DNA of 49,478 nucleotides from Pseudomonadota bacterium (GCA_018262095.1 JAGTRW010000030.1:1-49478), one strand, 5' to 3'; positions 42,184 to 49,478 are shown, numbered from the stretch's first letter. Translations and numbers: made by a program. The notes: generated by a model from the sequence alone, not told the origin.

Positions 42184-42259
42184 CAGTATTTTTTCGCCGA
42201 CCCAAAGGCTGAATCGAGAAACCTTTGCAATTAGTTGTTTTTCCGCTGTGTTCGCCGTG
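42152..42259. repeat. 16-base inverted repeat spanning the same spacer
   Basis: CACGGCGAACACAGCG (42152-42167) recurs inverted as CGCTGTGTTCGCCGTG (42244-42259). The motif, with the neighbouring near-copy CCACGGCGACACGG, looks like the dispersed CACGG-type intergenic repeats I know from environmental Proteobacteria. Whether it is repeated in this genome cannot be seen here. Confidence 0.55.
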
Positions 42260-42290
42260 GTCAACAGCTTTTTCTAGGTTCATTTTTCGC

Positions 42291-43175
42291 TCACAGTTTC
42301 TTGGCGATTCGCGGATCGAGCAGGTCGCGCAGGCCGTCGCCGATCAGGTTGACGGCCAGCACCGTCAGTCCGAGGAAAAGACCGGGGTAGAGAATCACGC
42401 CGAACGCCAGTTGGACGACCGAGCGGCCATCGGCCATGATGTTGCCCCAACTCGGTACTTCCGGCGGCGTTCCGGCGCCGAGGAAACTGAGATAGGCTTC
42501 GAAGATCATCGCCGAGGCGCAGATGAAGCTGGCCTGGACGATCAGCGGGGTGAGCAGGTTGGGCACCACGTGGCGCGCCAGGATTCGCGGCAGACGGGTG
42601 CCGCAGGCATGCGCGGCCTGGATGTAGGGCTGCTCGCGGATGGTCAGCACCAGCGCGCGAACCAGCCGAACGACGCGCGGGATTTCGGGCAGCGCGATGG
42701 CGATGATCACCGTCTGCACGCTGGCCTGGGTCAGCGTCATCAAGGCCACCGCCAGCAGGATTCCGGGGATCGCCATCATGCCGTCCATGAAGCGCATGAC
42801 GATGGCGTCGATCCAGCGCGAGAAGCCGGCGACCGTGCCGACGACGATGCCGACTGCGGCACTGAGCAGCGCGACGCAGAAGCCGACCAGCAGGGACACT
42901 CGCGCGCCGTGGAGCGTTCGCGAAAAGATGTCGCGGCCCATCGCGTCGGTGCCGAACACGTGCTCGGCCGACGAGGGTTTGAGGCGCGCGATCACGTTCA
43001 TTTCGGTCGGGTCGTTCGCGCACAGCCACGGCGCGAAGATCGCCAGAAAAACGACGATAGCGAGCAGCACGAGGCCGAGCACGAGCAGCGGATGACGCCG
43101 CGCGAAACGCAGCGCGCGCGGCTGATTGGCCTGGCGTGCGATGCGTTGTTCGAGACGTTCGAGGGAGAGATCCAT
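42291..43175 (-). CDS. Peptide/amide-type ABC transporter permease (DppC-like)
   Basis: This is the second membrane subunit of the importer. The 294 residues have an N-terminal cytoplasmic segment, a first helix (HPLLVLGLVLLAIVVFLAIF), the OppC-type HVFGTDAMGRDIFSR motif and about five further helices. The EAA-like loop is EQPYIQAAHACGTRLPRILARHV. It starts 21 bases after the partner permease gene. The substrate is not encoded in this subunit. Confidence 0.94.
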   Translation of the reverse strand: MDLSLERLEQRIARQANQPRALRFARRHPLLVLGLVLLAIVVFLAIFAPWLCANDPTEMNVIARLKPSSAEHVFGTDAMGRDIFSRTLHGARVSLLVGFCVALLSAAVGIVVGTVAGFSRWIDAIVMRFMDGMMAIPGILLAVALMTLTQASVQTVIIAIALPEIPRVVRLVRALVLTIREQPYIQAAHACGTRLPRILARHVVPNLLTPLIVQASFICASAMIFEAYLSFLGAGTPPEVPSWGNIMADGRSVVQLAFGVILYPGLFLGLTVLAVNLIGDGLRDLLDPRIAKKL

Positions 43176-43196
43176 GGGCTTCGTTTCCTGTGCTGA

Positions 43197-44135
43197 TCAA
43201 TAACGGATGCGCGGGTCGAACAAGCCGTAGAGCAGGTCGATCACCAGATTGATCGCCACGTAGGCCAGCGAGGTGACCAGCACGATTCCCTGGATCACCG
43301 GATAGTCGCGGCGCAGGATCGAGTCGACGGTGAGACGGCCGATACCGGGAATGGCGAAGACGCTTTCGGTGACCATCACGCCGCCGAGCAGCATGGCGAT
43401 CCCCAGGCCGATGGTGGTGACGATCGGCACCGCGGCGTTCTTGAGCGCATGGCGCAGCAGCAGGCGCGGCAACAAGATCCCCTTGGCGCGCGCGGTGCGG
43501 ATGTAGTCTTCGCCGAGCACGTCGAGCATCGTCGCGCGAGTCATTCGCGCCAACAAGGCCGTATAGATCAGGCCGCCGCTGACCACCGGCAGGATCAGGT
43601 GGCGAATGAACGGAAGCGCGCCGTCGGCGAGGCTCTTGAAGCCCTGCACCGGCAGCCAGCCGAGCCGCGTCGAAAAACCGTAGACCAGCGCGTAGCCGAT
43701 CAGGAACACCGGCAGCGAAAAAGCGATCACCGACAGTGCGGTGACCAGCCGGTCGACCCAGGTGTCGGCTTTCCACGCCGCCCAGATCCCCATCGGCAGC
43801 GCGAAGACGATGGCGAAAGCCATGGTCAGCGCGGCGAGCCACAGCGTCGGCTCGACGCGCTGCATGATCAGCTTCAAGACCGGCATGCCGGTGAAGATCG
43901 AGACGCCGAAGTCGCCGTGCAGCAGCTGCCAGATCCACTCAAAGAACTGGCCGAGCAGCGGCTGGTCGAGGCCCAGCGAACGGCGGATGGCCTCGATGTC
44001 CTGCGCGCTCGCCGAGTCGCCGGCGATGATCACCGCCGGGTCGCCGGGCGACAGGCGCAGCAGCAGGAAAACGATCACCGCGACGACGGCGAGGACCGGA
44101 ATGACTGCGGCAATGCGTTTGATCAGAAAATACAT
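43197..44135 (-). CDS. Peptide/amide-type ABC transporter permease (DppB-like)
   Basis: This is the first membrane subunit of the importer. The 312 residues include an N-terminal helix (IAAVIPVLAVVAVIVFLLLR), the OppB signature LSPGDPA, six predicted helices, and the EAA-like loop GEDYIRTARAKGILLPRLLL. The C-terminus DLLYGLFDPRIRY is typical of DppB. It lies 141 bases downstream of the binding-protein gene, with two hairpins in between. Confidence 0.94.
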   Translation of the reverse strand: MYFLIKRIAAVIPVLAVVAVIVFLLLRLSPGDPAVIIAGDSASAQDIEAIRRSLGLDQPLLGQFFEWIWQLLHGDFGVSIFTGMPVLKLIMQRVEPTLWLAALTMAFAIVFALPMGIWAAWKADTWVDRLVTALSVIAFSLPVFLIGYALVYGFSTRLGWLPVQGFKSLADGALPFIRHLILPVVSGGLIYTALLARMTRATMLDVLGEDYIRTARAKGILLPRLLLRHALKNAAVPIVTTIGLGIAMLLGGVMVTESVFAIPGIGRLTVDSILRRDYPVIQGIVLVTSLAYVAINLVIDLLYGLFDPRIRY

Positions 44136-44205
44136 TTGATCCTTGAACCTTGTTGGGTCGGGTGAAAATTACAGCGCGTTCGGCGGCGGCTTCCAACCCC
44201 CCCAG

Positions 44206-44223
44206 CCCCCCTTCTCAGGGGGG
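44206..44223 (-). other. GC-rich hairpin 1 in the dppA-dppB spacer
   Basis: CCCCCC (44206-44211) and GGGGGG (44218-44223) pair around TTCTCA. It lies between the binding-protein gene and the first permease gene and could reduce read-through or protect the upstream mRNA. Confidence 0.5.
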
Positions 44224-44235
44224 AGTAGGTGGTCT

Positions 44236-44255
44236 CCTCCCCTGACAAGGGGAGG
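44236..44255 (-). other. GC-rich hairpin 2 in the dppA-dppB spacer
   Basis: CCTCCCCT (44236-44243) and AGGGGAGG (44248-44255) form an 8-bp stem with a GACA loop, 21 bases after the binding-protein stop. With hairpin 1 it forms a tandem pair. Stem-loops here are common in importer operons and give more binding protein than permease. Confidence 0.55.
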
Positions 44256-44276
44256 TCGGGAGGGGTTATCGTCCGC

Positions 44277-45854
44277 TTACTTCTTTTCGACGTTCCACAT
44301 CACCGGGATGCCGACGTCGAGAACGCCGGTGAGGTTGCTGCGGTAAACCATCGGCTGGAAGAACTGGCCGAAGTTCACGTAGGGAACGACCTCGTACATG
44401 CGCGCCTGGATCGCGTCGGTGATCTTTTTGCGCTTGGCCGAGTCGCTTTCGGCGACCCACGACGCCCTGAGCTTTTCGAGCTCAGCGTCGCACGGCCAGC
44501 CCGAAGGCGAAGCGTCGCAACTGGCCTGGGCGTACGAATTGACCGCCGGCGAGTAGACGTCGGCGCCGACCGAGTAGGTATGGAAGATGTTCCAGCCTTC
44601 CTTCTTGGCGCGGCGCGCCTGCAGCGTTCCCCAGTCCATCGCCTGCGCCTCGACATTGACGCCGATCTTCTTGAGATTCTGGATGGTGACCAGCGCGGCG
44701 GCAGCCTGGATCGGCGGCTCCGACGGCGCCAGCACGATGACCTTCTCGCCCTTGTAGCCCGACTCCTTCATCAGCTGCTTGGCCTTCTCGAGGTTCTGTC
44801 CGCCCTGATACGGCTGCGCACCGGCCTTCGAGTCATTGACGCTGCCGCACATGAAATAGGCCATGCACGTCGGGTGCTGGTACTTGGCCGAGAAGCCGGC
44901 GGCGGCCAGGTATTCGCCCTGGTTGACCATGTAGATCAGCGCCTGGCGCGCCTTGGCGTTGTTGAACGGCGGCAGCAGGTGATTGGGGCGCAGCCAGCCC
45001 TGGTTGCCGAGCTTGTCGATCGACAGCTTGATGCTCGGATCCTTGGCCAGCGGCTCGAGGAAGTCGGCGGGCGGCAACTCGTAGACGTCCATTTCGCCGC
45101 CCTTGAAGGCTGAGAGCGCGGTGTTCTGGTCGGGGATGACGTTCCATTCGACGCGATCGACCTTGACCACCTTGCCGCCGGCCAGGCCGTCGGCCGGCTC
45201 CTTGCGCGGAACGTAGTTGGGGTTCTTGACATAGACGACCTTGCTGCCGGGAACCCATTCGTCGTTCTTGAAGATGAACGGGCCCGAACCGGTGGTGTCC
45301 TTGATCTGCTCGGCGGCCTCGGTCTTGGCGACGCGCTCGGGCATCATGAACGGAACGTTCGACGAGGGTTTGCCGAGCATTTCGATGACCGGGCCGAAGG
45401 GCTTGGCCAGCGTGATGGTGAAGGCATTGACGTCGACCGCTTCCATGCTGCCGATCGCCGCGCCGAGCAGCTTGCCCGAGACGTCGCGGCTCGCCCAACG
45501 CTTGATCGAAGCGACGCAGTCGGTCGAGGTCACCGGCGTTCCGTCGCTCCATTTGAGCCCCGGACGCAGCGTGAAGGTCCATACCTTCTTGTCGGCCGAA
45601 ACCTTGTAGTTATCGACCATCTGCGGCTTGATCTCGCCCTTGCTGTTCTGCGAAAACAGCGTGTCGTAAATCATGTAGCCGTGGTTGCGCGTGATGTACG
45701 AGGGGTTCTGGATCGGGTCGAGGATCTTGAGGTCGCCCTGCGGGATCATGTGGATGGTCTTGACGTCGGTCGCGGCGAAGCTCATTGCCGAACCGAGCGC
45801 GGCAACCGACAGCAGGGCGGCCGGCAGCAGGCGAAGCGAGAAACGGTGGCGCAT
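44277..45854 (-). CDS. Periplasmic substrate-binding protein of a peptide/amide-type ABC importer (SBP family 5)
   Basis: This protein captures the solute and delivers it to the permeases. The 525 residues begin with a signal peptide (MRHRFSLRLLPAALLSVAAL then GSAMSFA, cut before TDVKT) and continue with a family 5 fold: LDPIQNPSYITRNHGYMIYD, VWTFTLRPGLKWSDGTPV, and FGPVIEMLGKPSS. Family 5 members carry peptides, nickel, glutathione and opines, so the ligand is open; the operon suggests an N-carbamoyl or amide compound. The ATG at 45854 has AAGGAG 7 bases upstream. Confidence 0.93.
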   Translation of the reverse strand: MRHRFSLRLLPAALLSVAALGSAMSFAATDVKTIHMIPQGDLKILDPIQNPSYITRNHGYMIYDTLFSQNSKGEIKPQMVDNYKVSADKKVWTFTLRPGLKWSDGTPVTSTDCVASIKRWASRDVSGKLLGAAIGSMEAVDVNAFTITLAKPFGPVIEMLGKPSSNVPFMMPERVAKTEAAEQIKDTTGSGPFIFKNDEWVPGSKVVYVKNPNYVPRKEPADGLAGGKVVKVDRVEWNVIPDQNTALSAFKGGEMDVYELPPADFLEPLAKDPSIKLSIDKLGNQGWLRPNHLLPPFNNAKARQALIYMVNQGEYLAAAGFSAKYQHPTCMAYFMCGSVNDSKAGAQPYQGGQNLEKAKQLMKESGYKGEKVIVLAPSEPPIQAAAALVTIQNLKKIGVNVEAQAMDWGTLQARRAKKEGWNIFHTYSVGADVYSPAVNSYAQASCDASPSGWPCDAELEKLRASWVAESDSAKRKKITDAIQARMYEVVPYVNFGQFFQPMVYRSNLTGVLDVGIPVMWNVEKK

Positions 45855-45919
45855 GGTGTTGCTCCTTGAGTGATGGGAAAGGCGGTGGAGGAGGCGGAGG
45901 GTGAATGGCGTCATGGTGT

Positions 45920-46876
45920 TCAATCGTGGGCCAGCGGCGAACCGTCGGCGGCGAGCGTCGTTCCCTTGCGCTCGACGATCAGGCCGTAAGCCTGCGGCTG
46001 GCGGTGCAGGTCGAAGTTGAAGGTGGTTTTCTGGTAGATCGCGCAAAAGTCGAGGTCGCAGCGCGCGATGGCGATCTCGTCATCCTTGGTGATACAGGCG
46101 GCGACGACCTCGCCCGACGGCGCGATCAGGCAGCTGCCGCCGATGCTGTCGACGCCTTCTTCGAGCCCGGCCTTGGCGACGCCGGCGACCCAGCAGCCGT
46201 TGTGATAGGCGCCGGCCTGCAGCGACAGGCGGTTGTGGAACAGCGACAGGTCGTCGTGCGCCGGCGCCGGCGCGTTGTGGATCGGCGTGTTGTAGCCGAT
46301 CAGCACCATCTCGACGCCCTGCAGGCCCATCACGCGGTAGGTCTCGGGCCAGCGCCGGTCGTTGCACAGCGCCATGCCGAAGACGCCGCCGAAAGCCCGG
46401 GTCACGCCGAAGCGGTCGCCGGGTTTGAAGTAGCGCTTCTCGAGGTGCTGGAAGCGCCGCCACGGCTCGTGTTCGCTGTGTCCCGGGACATGCACCTTGT
46501 GGTACTTGCCAATGATCGTCGCAGTCTTGTCGACCAGAATCGACGTGTTGTAGCGGACGCGTTCGCCGGCCTCGTGAGCGAGTTCAGCGTAGCCCAGATA
46601 GAAGCCGACACCCAATTCGCGCGCCAGGTCGAAGAGCGGCTGCGTCGCCGCGTTGGGCATCGAAGTTTCATAGTAACTGTCGAGCTCGGCCATGTCCTCG
46701 ATGTACCAGCGCGGGAAGAAGGTAGTCAGCGCGAGCTCGGGGTAGACGATCAGGTCGGCGCCCAGCGCGTGCGCTTCGCGCATCAGCTCGCACAGGCGCG
46801 CGACGACCTGCGCGCGGCTGTCGCTGCGCTGGACTGGACCGAGCTGACCGAGGGCGACATTGACGAAACGGGCCAC
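45920..46876 (-). CDS. N-carbamoyl-D-amino acid amidohydrolase (D-carbamoylase)
   Basis: The 318-residue nitrilase-superfamily enzyme hydrolyses N-carbamoyl-D-amino acids to the D-amino acid, CO2 and ammonia. The catalytic triad is E47 (YPELALTTFFPRW), K127 (GKYHKVHVPGH) and C171 (ALCNDRRWPETYRVMG). Long blocks match the Agrobacterium enzyme, including FQHLEKRYF and GYNTPIHN. This similarity is from memory of the family, not a search. It lies 44 bases after the M20 hydrolase gene and 65 before the binding-protein gene. Related beta-ureidopropionases are less likely, given the length and motifs. Confidence 0.9.
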   Translation of the reverse strand: MARFVNVALGQLGPVQRSDSRAQVVARLCELMREAHALGADLIVYPELALTTFFPRWYIEDMAELDSYYETSMPNAATQPLFDLARELGVGFYLGYAELAHEAGERVRYNTSILVDKTATIIGKYHKVHVPGHSEHEPWRRFQHLEKRYFKPGDRFGVTRAFGGVFGMALCNDRRWPETYRVMGLQGVEMVLIGYNTPIHNAPAPAHDDLSLFHNRLSLQAGAYHNGCWVAGVAKAGLEEGVDSIGGSCLIAPSGEVVAACITKDDEIAIARCDLDFCAIYQKTTFNFDLHRQPQAYGLIVERKGTTLAADGSPLAHD

Positions 46877-46920
46877 GATTTTCTCCTGGGTAAATGGCTA
46901 TAGGTTTGGTGGTGGCGCGT

Positions 46921-48153
46921 TCAGGGCCGTTCAGCGAGCTCGATCAGGAGCTGCAGCAGGACCTGCGCGCCGGCGATCAGGTCGGCGGGCTTCGTGTATT
47001 CCTCGACGTTGTGCGACAGGCCATTGACGCTGGGGACGAAGATCATCCCGGTCGGGCACATGCGCGCCAGGATCTGCGCGTCGTGGCCGGCGCCGCTGGG
47101 AAGGCGGCGGTGACTCAGGCCACGCTCACCGGCGATGCGTTCGACGCGATCGACGATCGCCGGATCGAAGCGCACCGGGTCGAAGCGCGCCAGCGCGCGG
47201 CGTTCGCAGGCAACGCCTTCGGCGGCGGCGGTCGCTGCGGCGAAGTCCCACAGTTGTTGCTCGGCGGTGGCGAGCACCGCGCCGTCGGTGTTGCGCAGGT
47301 CGACGGTGAATACGGCCTGGTTGGCGATGACGTTGATGAGGTTGGGCGAGAGCGTCAGCGCGCCGACCGTCGCGATCTGGTTGCCACCGTGCTGCTGCGT
47401 CAGTTCGCGCGCAAAGGTCGCGACGCGCGCGGCGACGTAGCCGGCGTCGTTGCGCATCTGCATCGGCGTGGTGCCGGCGTGGTTGGAGACGCCGCGCAGC
47501 GTGAACTCGGTCCAGGAAATTCCCTGGACGCCCTCGACGACGCCGATGCGGATGGCTTCGCGGTCGAGCACCGGGCCCTGCTCGATGTGCAGTTCGACGT
47601 AGCTGTCGACGCTGTTGGCGCCGACCGGCGCGGCGCCAGCGTAGCCGATGCGGCGCAACTCGTCGCCGACGGTCGCGCCGTCGATGCCGCGCGTCGCCAG
47701 CGCCTGCTCGAGCGGCAGATCGCCCTGAAAGACCAGGCTGCCCATCATGTCGGGCGCGAAGCGCGACCCTTCCTCGTTGGTGAAGAAGGCCACCGCGATC
47801 GGCCGTTTGGTGCGCAGCCCGGCGTCGCGCAGCGCGGCGACCACTTCGAGTCCGGCGAGAACGCCGTAATTGCCGTCGTAGAGGCCGCCGGTACGCACCG
47901 TGTCGATGTGCGATCCGGCCATCACCGGCGCGCGTTCTTCAAGTCCATGATAGACGCCGACACCGTTGCCGATGGCGTCGATGGTCACGCTCATGCCGAG
48001 CGCGCGCATTCGCGCGACGACCCAGTCGCGCCCCAGACGGTCAGCGTCGGTCAGCGCCAGCCGGCAGACGCCGCCGCCGGGCAGCGCGCCGATGCTGCCG
48101 AGTTCTTGTAGCGAAGCGAGCAGACGGGCTTGGTCGAGTACGGGAGTCGTCAT
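46921..48153 (-). CDS. M20-family N-carbamoyl-L-amino acid hydrolase / beta-ureidopropionase (AmaB/HyuC-like)
   Basis: This is a metal-dependent amidohydrolase of the carbamoylase/allantoate amidohydrolase group. The 410-residue protein has the binuclear metal ligands of the family: AGSHIDTV, DGNYGVLAG, FFTNEEGSRF, and a late HNVEEYT. The dimerisation/substrate part has ELHIEQGPVLDRE and RGVSNHAGTTPM. Members act on N-carbamoyl-L-amino acids, ureidopropionate or allantoate. The ATG at 48153 follows GAAGGTG by 6 bases; a TTG 15 bases upstream is in frame. It starts 22 bases after the regulator stop. Confidence 0.92.
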   Translation of the reverse strand: MTTPVLDQARLLASLQELGSIGALPGGGVCRLALTDADRLGRDWVVARMRALGMSVTIDAIGNGVGVYHGLEERAPVMAGSHIDTVRTGGLYDGNYGVLAGLEVVAALRDAGLRTKRPIAVAFFTNEEGSRFAPDMMGSLVFQGDLPLEQALATRGIDGATVGDELRRIGYAGAAPVGANSVDSYVELHIEQGPVLDREAIRIGVVEGVQGISWTEFTLRGVSNHAGTTPMQMRNDAGYVAARVATFARELTQQHGGNQIATVGALTLSPNLINVIANQAVFTVDLRNTDGAVLATAEQQLWDFAAATAAAEGVACERRALARFDPVRFDPAIVDRVERIAGERGLSHRRLPSGAGHDAQILARMCPTGMIFVPSVNGLSHNVEEYTKPADLIAGAQVLLQLLIELAERP

Positions 48154-48175
48154 TTTTTTCACCTTCAATAGCGGT

Positions 48176-49057
48176 TCATTCGTCGAGGTCGTCGAGCAAC
48201 AGGTGGATCTGTTCGATGCGTTCCATGCGCTGGCGCGACGTCGTCCGCGCGCTGGCGACCAGTTCGCCGGCGAGGTAGTTGACCAGGCTGATGGCGGCGA
48301 CGTAGGAGTCGAAAATCGTCGATCCCTGCGTCGGGCAGGTCAGCACCACCTGCGCTTGGGATGCGAGCGCCGAAAGCGGCGCGTAGGTCAGCAGCACGAC
48401 CGCGGCGCCGGCGTCGCGCGCCACCGCGACGACCTTGGGCAGTACCCGGGTGCGGCGGCGAAAGTCGATGGCGAACAGCACGTCGCCAGCACTGACGTCG
48501 GCCAGGATGTCGGCGCCCTTGGCCGCCGCTTCGTTGATCAGCGTGACGTCGGCACGCGCCTGCGAGAACAGCACGTGCGCGTAAAAGGCGCTGGCGTAGC
48601 CGTTGCGGTAGCCGACCACCCACAATCGGCGCGCGCCCTTGAGCAGCGTCAGCGCGTGTTTGAGATCCTGCGGCCTGACGCTCTCCCGCATCGCCGACAG
48701 ATTGCGCGCGTCGGTTTCGACGTGACTCGCGAAACCCGGTTTGCGATCGCTCTCTGGCGTGGCGTGATCGAGCTTGTAGAGCGGCGACTCGGACGAAAAA
48801 CGGGCGCGCACGCCGGCGCGAAACTCGTTGAAATTGCGATAGCCGAGGCGCTTGAAGAAGCGCGCGGCACTCGGCTTGGACACCCCCGCGAGTTGCGCGA
48901 GTTCGGTTGCCGAGTAGGCGACCAGATCCTTCTGACGCGCGACGATGACCGCTGAAAGCTTGCGATCGGACGGGGAAAACTGGTCGTAACGACTGCGGAT
49001 CAATTGCTCGATCGGCTGCGACTCATCTATCGAGAAGTTGGCAGGAGCCTGGTTCAC
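48176..49057 (-). CDS. RpiR/MurR-family transcriptional regulator
   Basis: RpiR proteins sense sugar phosphates or other small molecules through a SIS domain. The 293 residues show an N-terminal HTH (YSATELAQLAGVSKPSAARF, then RLGYRNFNEF) and a SIS domain (about 120-280, with LWVVGYRNGYASAFYAHVLF and DVLFAIDFRRRTRVLPK). I chose the GTG at 49055-49057 because a TACAAT -10 lies at 49109-49114 and a longer GTG start at 49105 would fall at the start site. It is the first gene of the operon and the obvious regulator of it. Confidence 0.85.
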   Translation of the reverse strand: MNQAPANFSIDESQPIEQLIRSRYDQFSPSDRKLSAVIVARQKDLVAYSATELAQLAGVSKPSAARFFKRLGYRNFNEFRAGVRARFSSESPLYKLDHATPESDRKPGFASHVETDARNLSAMRESVRPQDLKHALTLLKGARRLWVVGYRNGYASAFYAHVLFSQARADVTLINEAAAKGADILADVSAGDVLFAIDFRRRTRVLPKVVAVARDAGAAVVLLTYAPLSALASQAQVVLTCPTQGSTIFDSYVAAISLVNYLAGELVASARTTSRQRMERIEQIHLLLDDLDE

Positions 49058-49071
49058 TGGGTCGTCACTTT

Positions 49072-49084
49072 CACCAATTTGGTG
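49072..49084. promoter_or_regulatory. Palindrome in the rpiR 5' leader
   Basis: CACCAATTTGGTG is a perfect 13-base palindrome 14 bases upstream of the chosen GTG start. It is a candidate operator. Confidence 0.45.
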
Positions 49085-49108
49085 CGAGCAGGGCTGGGAA
49101 CGCACCGA

Positions 49109-49127
49109 ATTGTAACAATAGTTACCA
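49109..49127 (-). promoter_or_regulatory. Candidate -10 and RpiR-type operator of the operon promoter
   Basis: On the minus strand 49114-49109 reads TACAAT, a -10-like hexamer. It overlaps the inverted repeat TTGTAAC-AATA-GTTACCA (49110-49127), which has one mismatch. RpiR-family boxes such as that of HexR have TTGTAAT/ATTACAA half-sites, so this is a plausible repressor site. I cannot identify a convincing -35. Confidence 0.5.
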
Positions 49128-49187
49128 AAATTTTGAGTTTTTGACGCATTTGTTTCTACTTCAGCAAAATTGGTGCCAGGAATTTTG
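49126..49187. repeat. AT-rich palindromes upstream of the rpiR promoter
   Basis: CAAAATTTTG (49126-49135) is a 10-base palindrome. Further out, CAAAATT (49165-49171) and AATTTTG (49181-49187) are inverted arms around 9 bases. They share the CAAAATT core, so they may be related regulator-binding half-sites. Confidence 0.4.
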
Positions 49188-49478
49188 GGGGCAGGTCAGG
49201 CCGAGAGACTGACGGATGGGCTGCGCCGGTTGCGCAACGCACAGTTGAGACCTCATGCGAGGTTGCGCAATAGTCTGGCAGGGGGCGGCCAGGATCTGCT
49301 CTGCGTGAATGCCAGGCAGCGGCCATTCTGACGGCGGCTCTACATCTTGGACTTCCCAACCGGCTAAGCCTGAAACTCAGCCTGAACGGTCTCTAAGGGA
49401 CTTCCTGTCAACCCCGCCAAATTTTAAATCTGGCTGTCAGCCCGGTTCATTGTCGTTGATCAAGATGTATTGATGTTC
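49188..49478. other. Terminal non-coding stretch
   Basis: With the promoter region before it, about 420 bases upstream of rpiR hold no gene I can support. Short open frames here lack codon bias or a recognisable motif. A gene entering from the right cannot be excluded. Confidence 0.5.

Noticed and set aside
44136-44276. Treating the dppA-dppB spacer hairpins as a full intrinsic terminator
   Set aside because: Neither stem is followed by a T-run on the minus strand, and the downstream permease genes need read-through.
49456-49474. FNR-like site near the right edge (TTGATCAAGATGTATTGAT)
   Set aside because: The half-sites do not have the TTGAT-N4-ATCAA spacing, and there is no visible gene next to it.

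Overview
The window is about 49 kb of high-GC, gene-dense DNA from a member of the Betaproteobacteria. It is most likely close to the Rhodocyclales (Azonexus/Dechloromonas/Accumulibacter relatives); this is an inference from gene content and order, not a measured placement. The signs are the ribF-ileS-lspA-fkpB-ispH order, a complete cbb3 oxidase locus with an FNR-type site, a phasin, a 7Fe ferredoxin beside the proteobacterial AddB-like protein, and trxA-rho-rpmE order.

Layout. 1-5.8 kb: the minus-strand operon ribF-ileS-lspA-fkpB-ispH (flavin cofactors, Ile-tRNA charging, lipoprotein signal peptidase, prolyl isomerase, isoprenoid synthesis), facing the 3' end of an unidentified plus-strand gene. 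6.0-14.3 kb: plus-strand ccoI-ccoS then ccoN-O-Q-P, ccoG-H and a 52-residue DUF3149 protein. This encodes the high-affinity terminal oxidase and its copper and cofactor assembly factors, with an FNR/ANR box ahead of ccoN. 14.3-22.8 kb: housekeeping genes: a ProQ/FinO RNA chaperone, a phasin, a membrane-anchored coiled-coil protein, rsgA, an M48 protease, orn, an ArnT-like glycosyltransferase, rpmE, rho and trxA. 22.9-32.0 kb, plus strand: fdxA, an AddB-like nuclease, an exported alpha/beta hydrolase, an AddA-like helicase-nuclease, an AI-2E family permease, a small unknown protein and a periplasmic FKBP isomerase. 32-37.3 kb: argG, a divergent ADP-ribosylglycohydrolase-like protein, an AT-richer MarR-GNAT fusion with its own palindromic promoter, a gene-poor stretch, a lipocalin and a CsbD protein.

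37.4-49.1 kb is the most interesting region: ten minus-strand genes that look like one catabolic operon. In transcription order they are an RpiR/MurR regulator, an M20-type L-carbamoylase/ureidopropionase, a nitrilase-fold N-carbamoyl-D-amino acid hydrolase, a complete peptide-type ABC importer (binding protein, two permeases, two ATPases), a threonine-synthase-like PLP enzyme with an N-terminal zinc ribbon, and a second fold-type II PLP enzyme. I read it as uptake and breakdown of an N-carbamoylated (ureido) amino-acid-like compound of either stereochemistry, ending in PLP-dependent elimination or ammonia release. The substrate is unknown and no hydantoinase is visible. Palindromes in the rpiR promoter and structured repeats between dppA/dppB and dppC/dppD suggest regulation and graded expression. 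The last ~420 bp hold no gene I can support.

I see no tRNA, rRNA, CRISPR array, intact insertion sequence or prophage.
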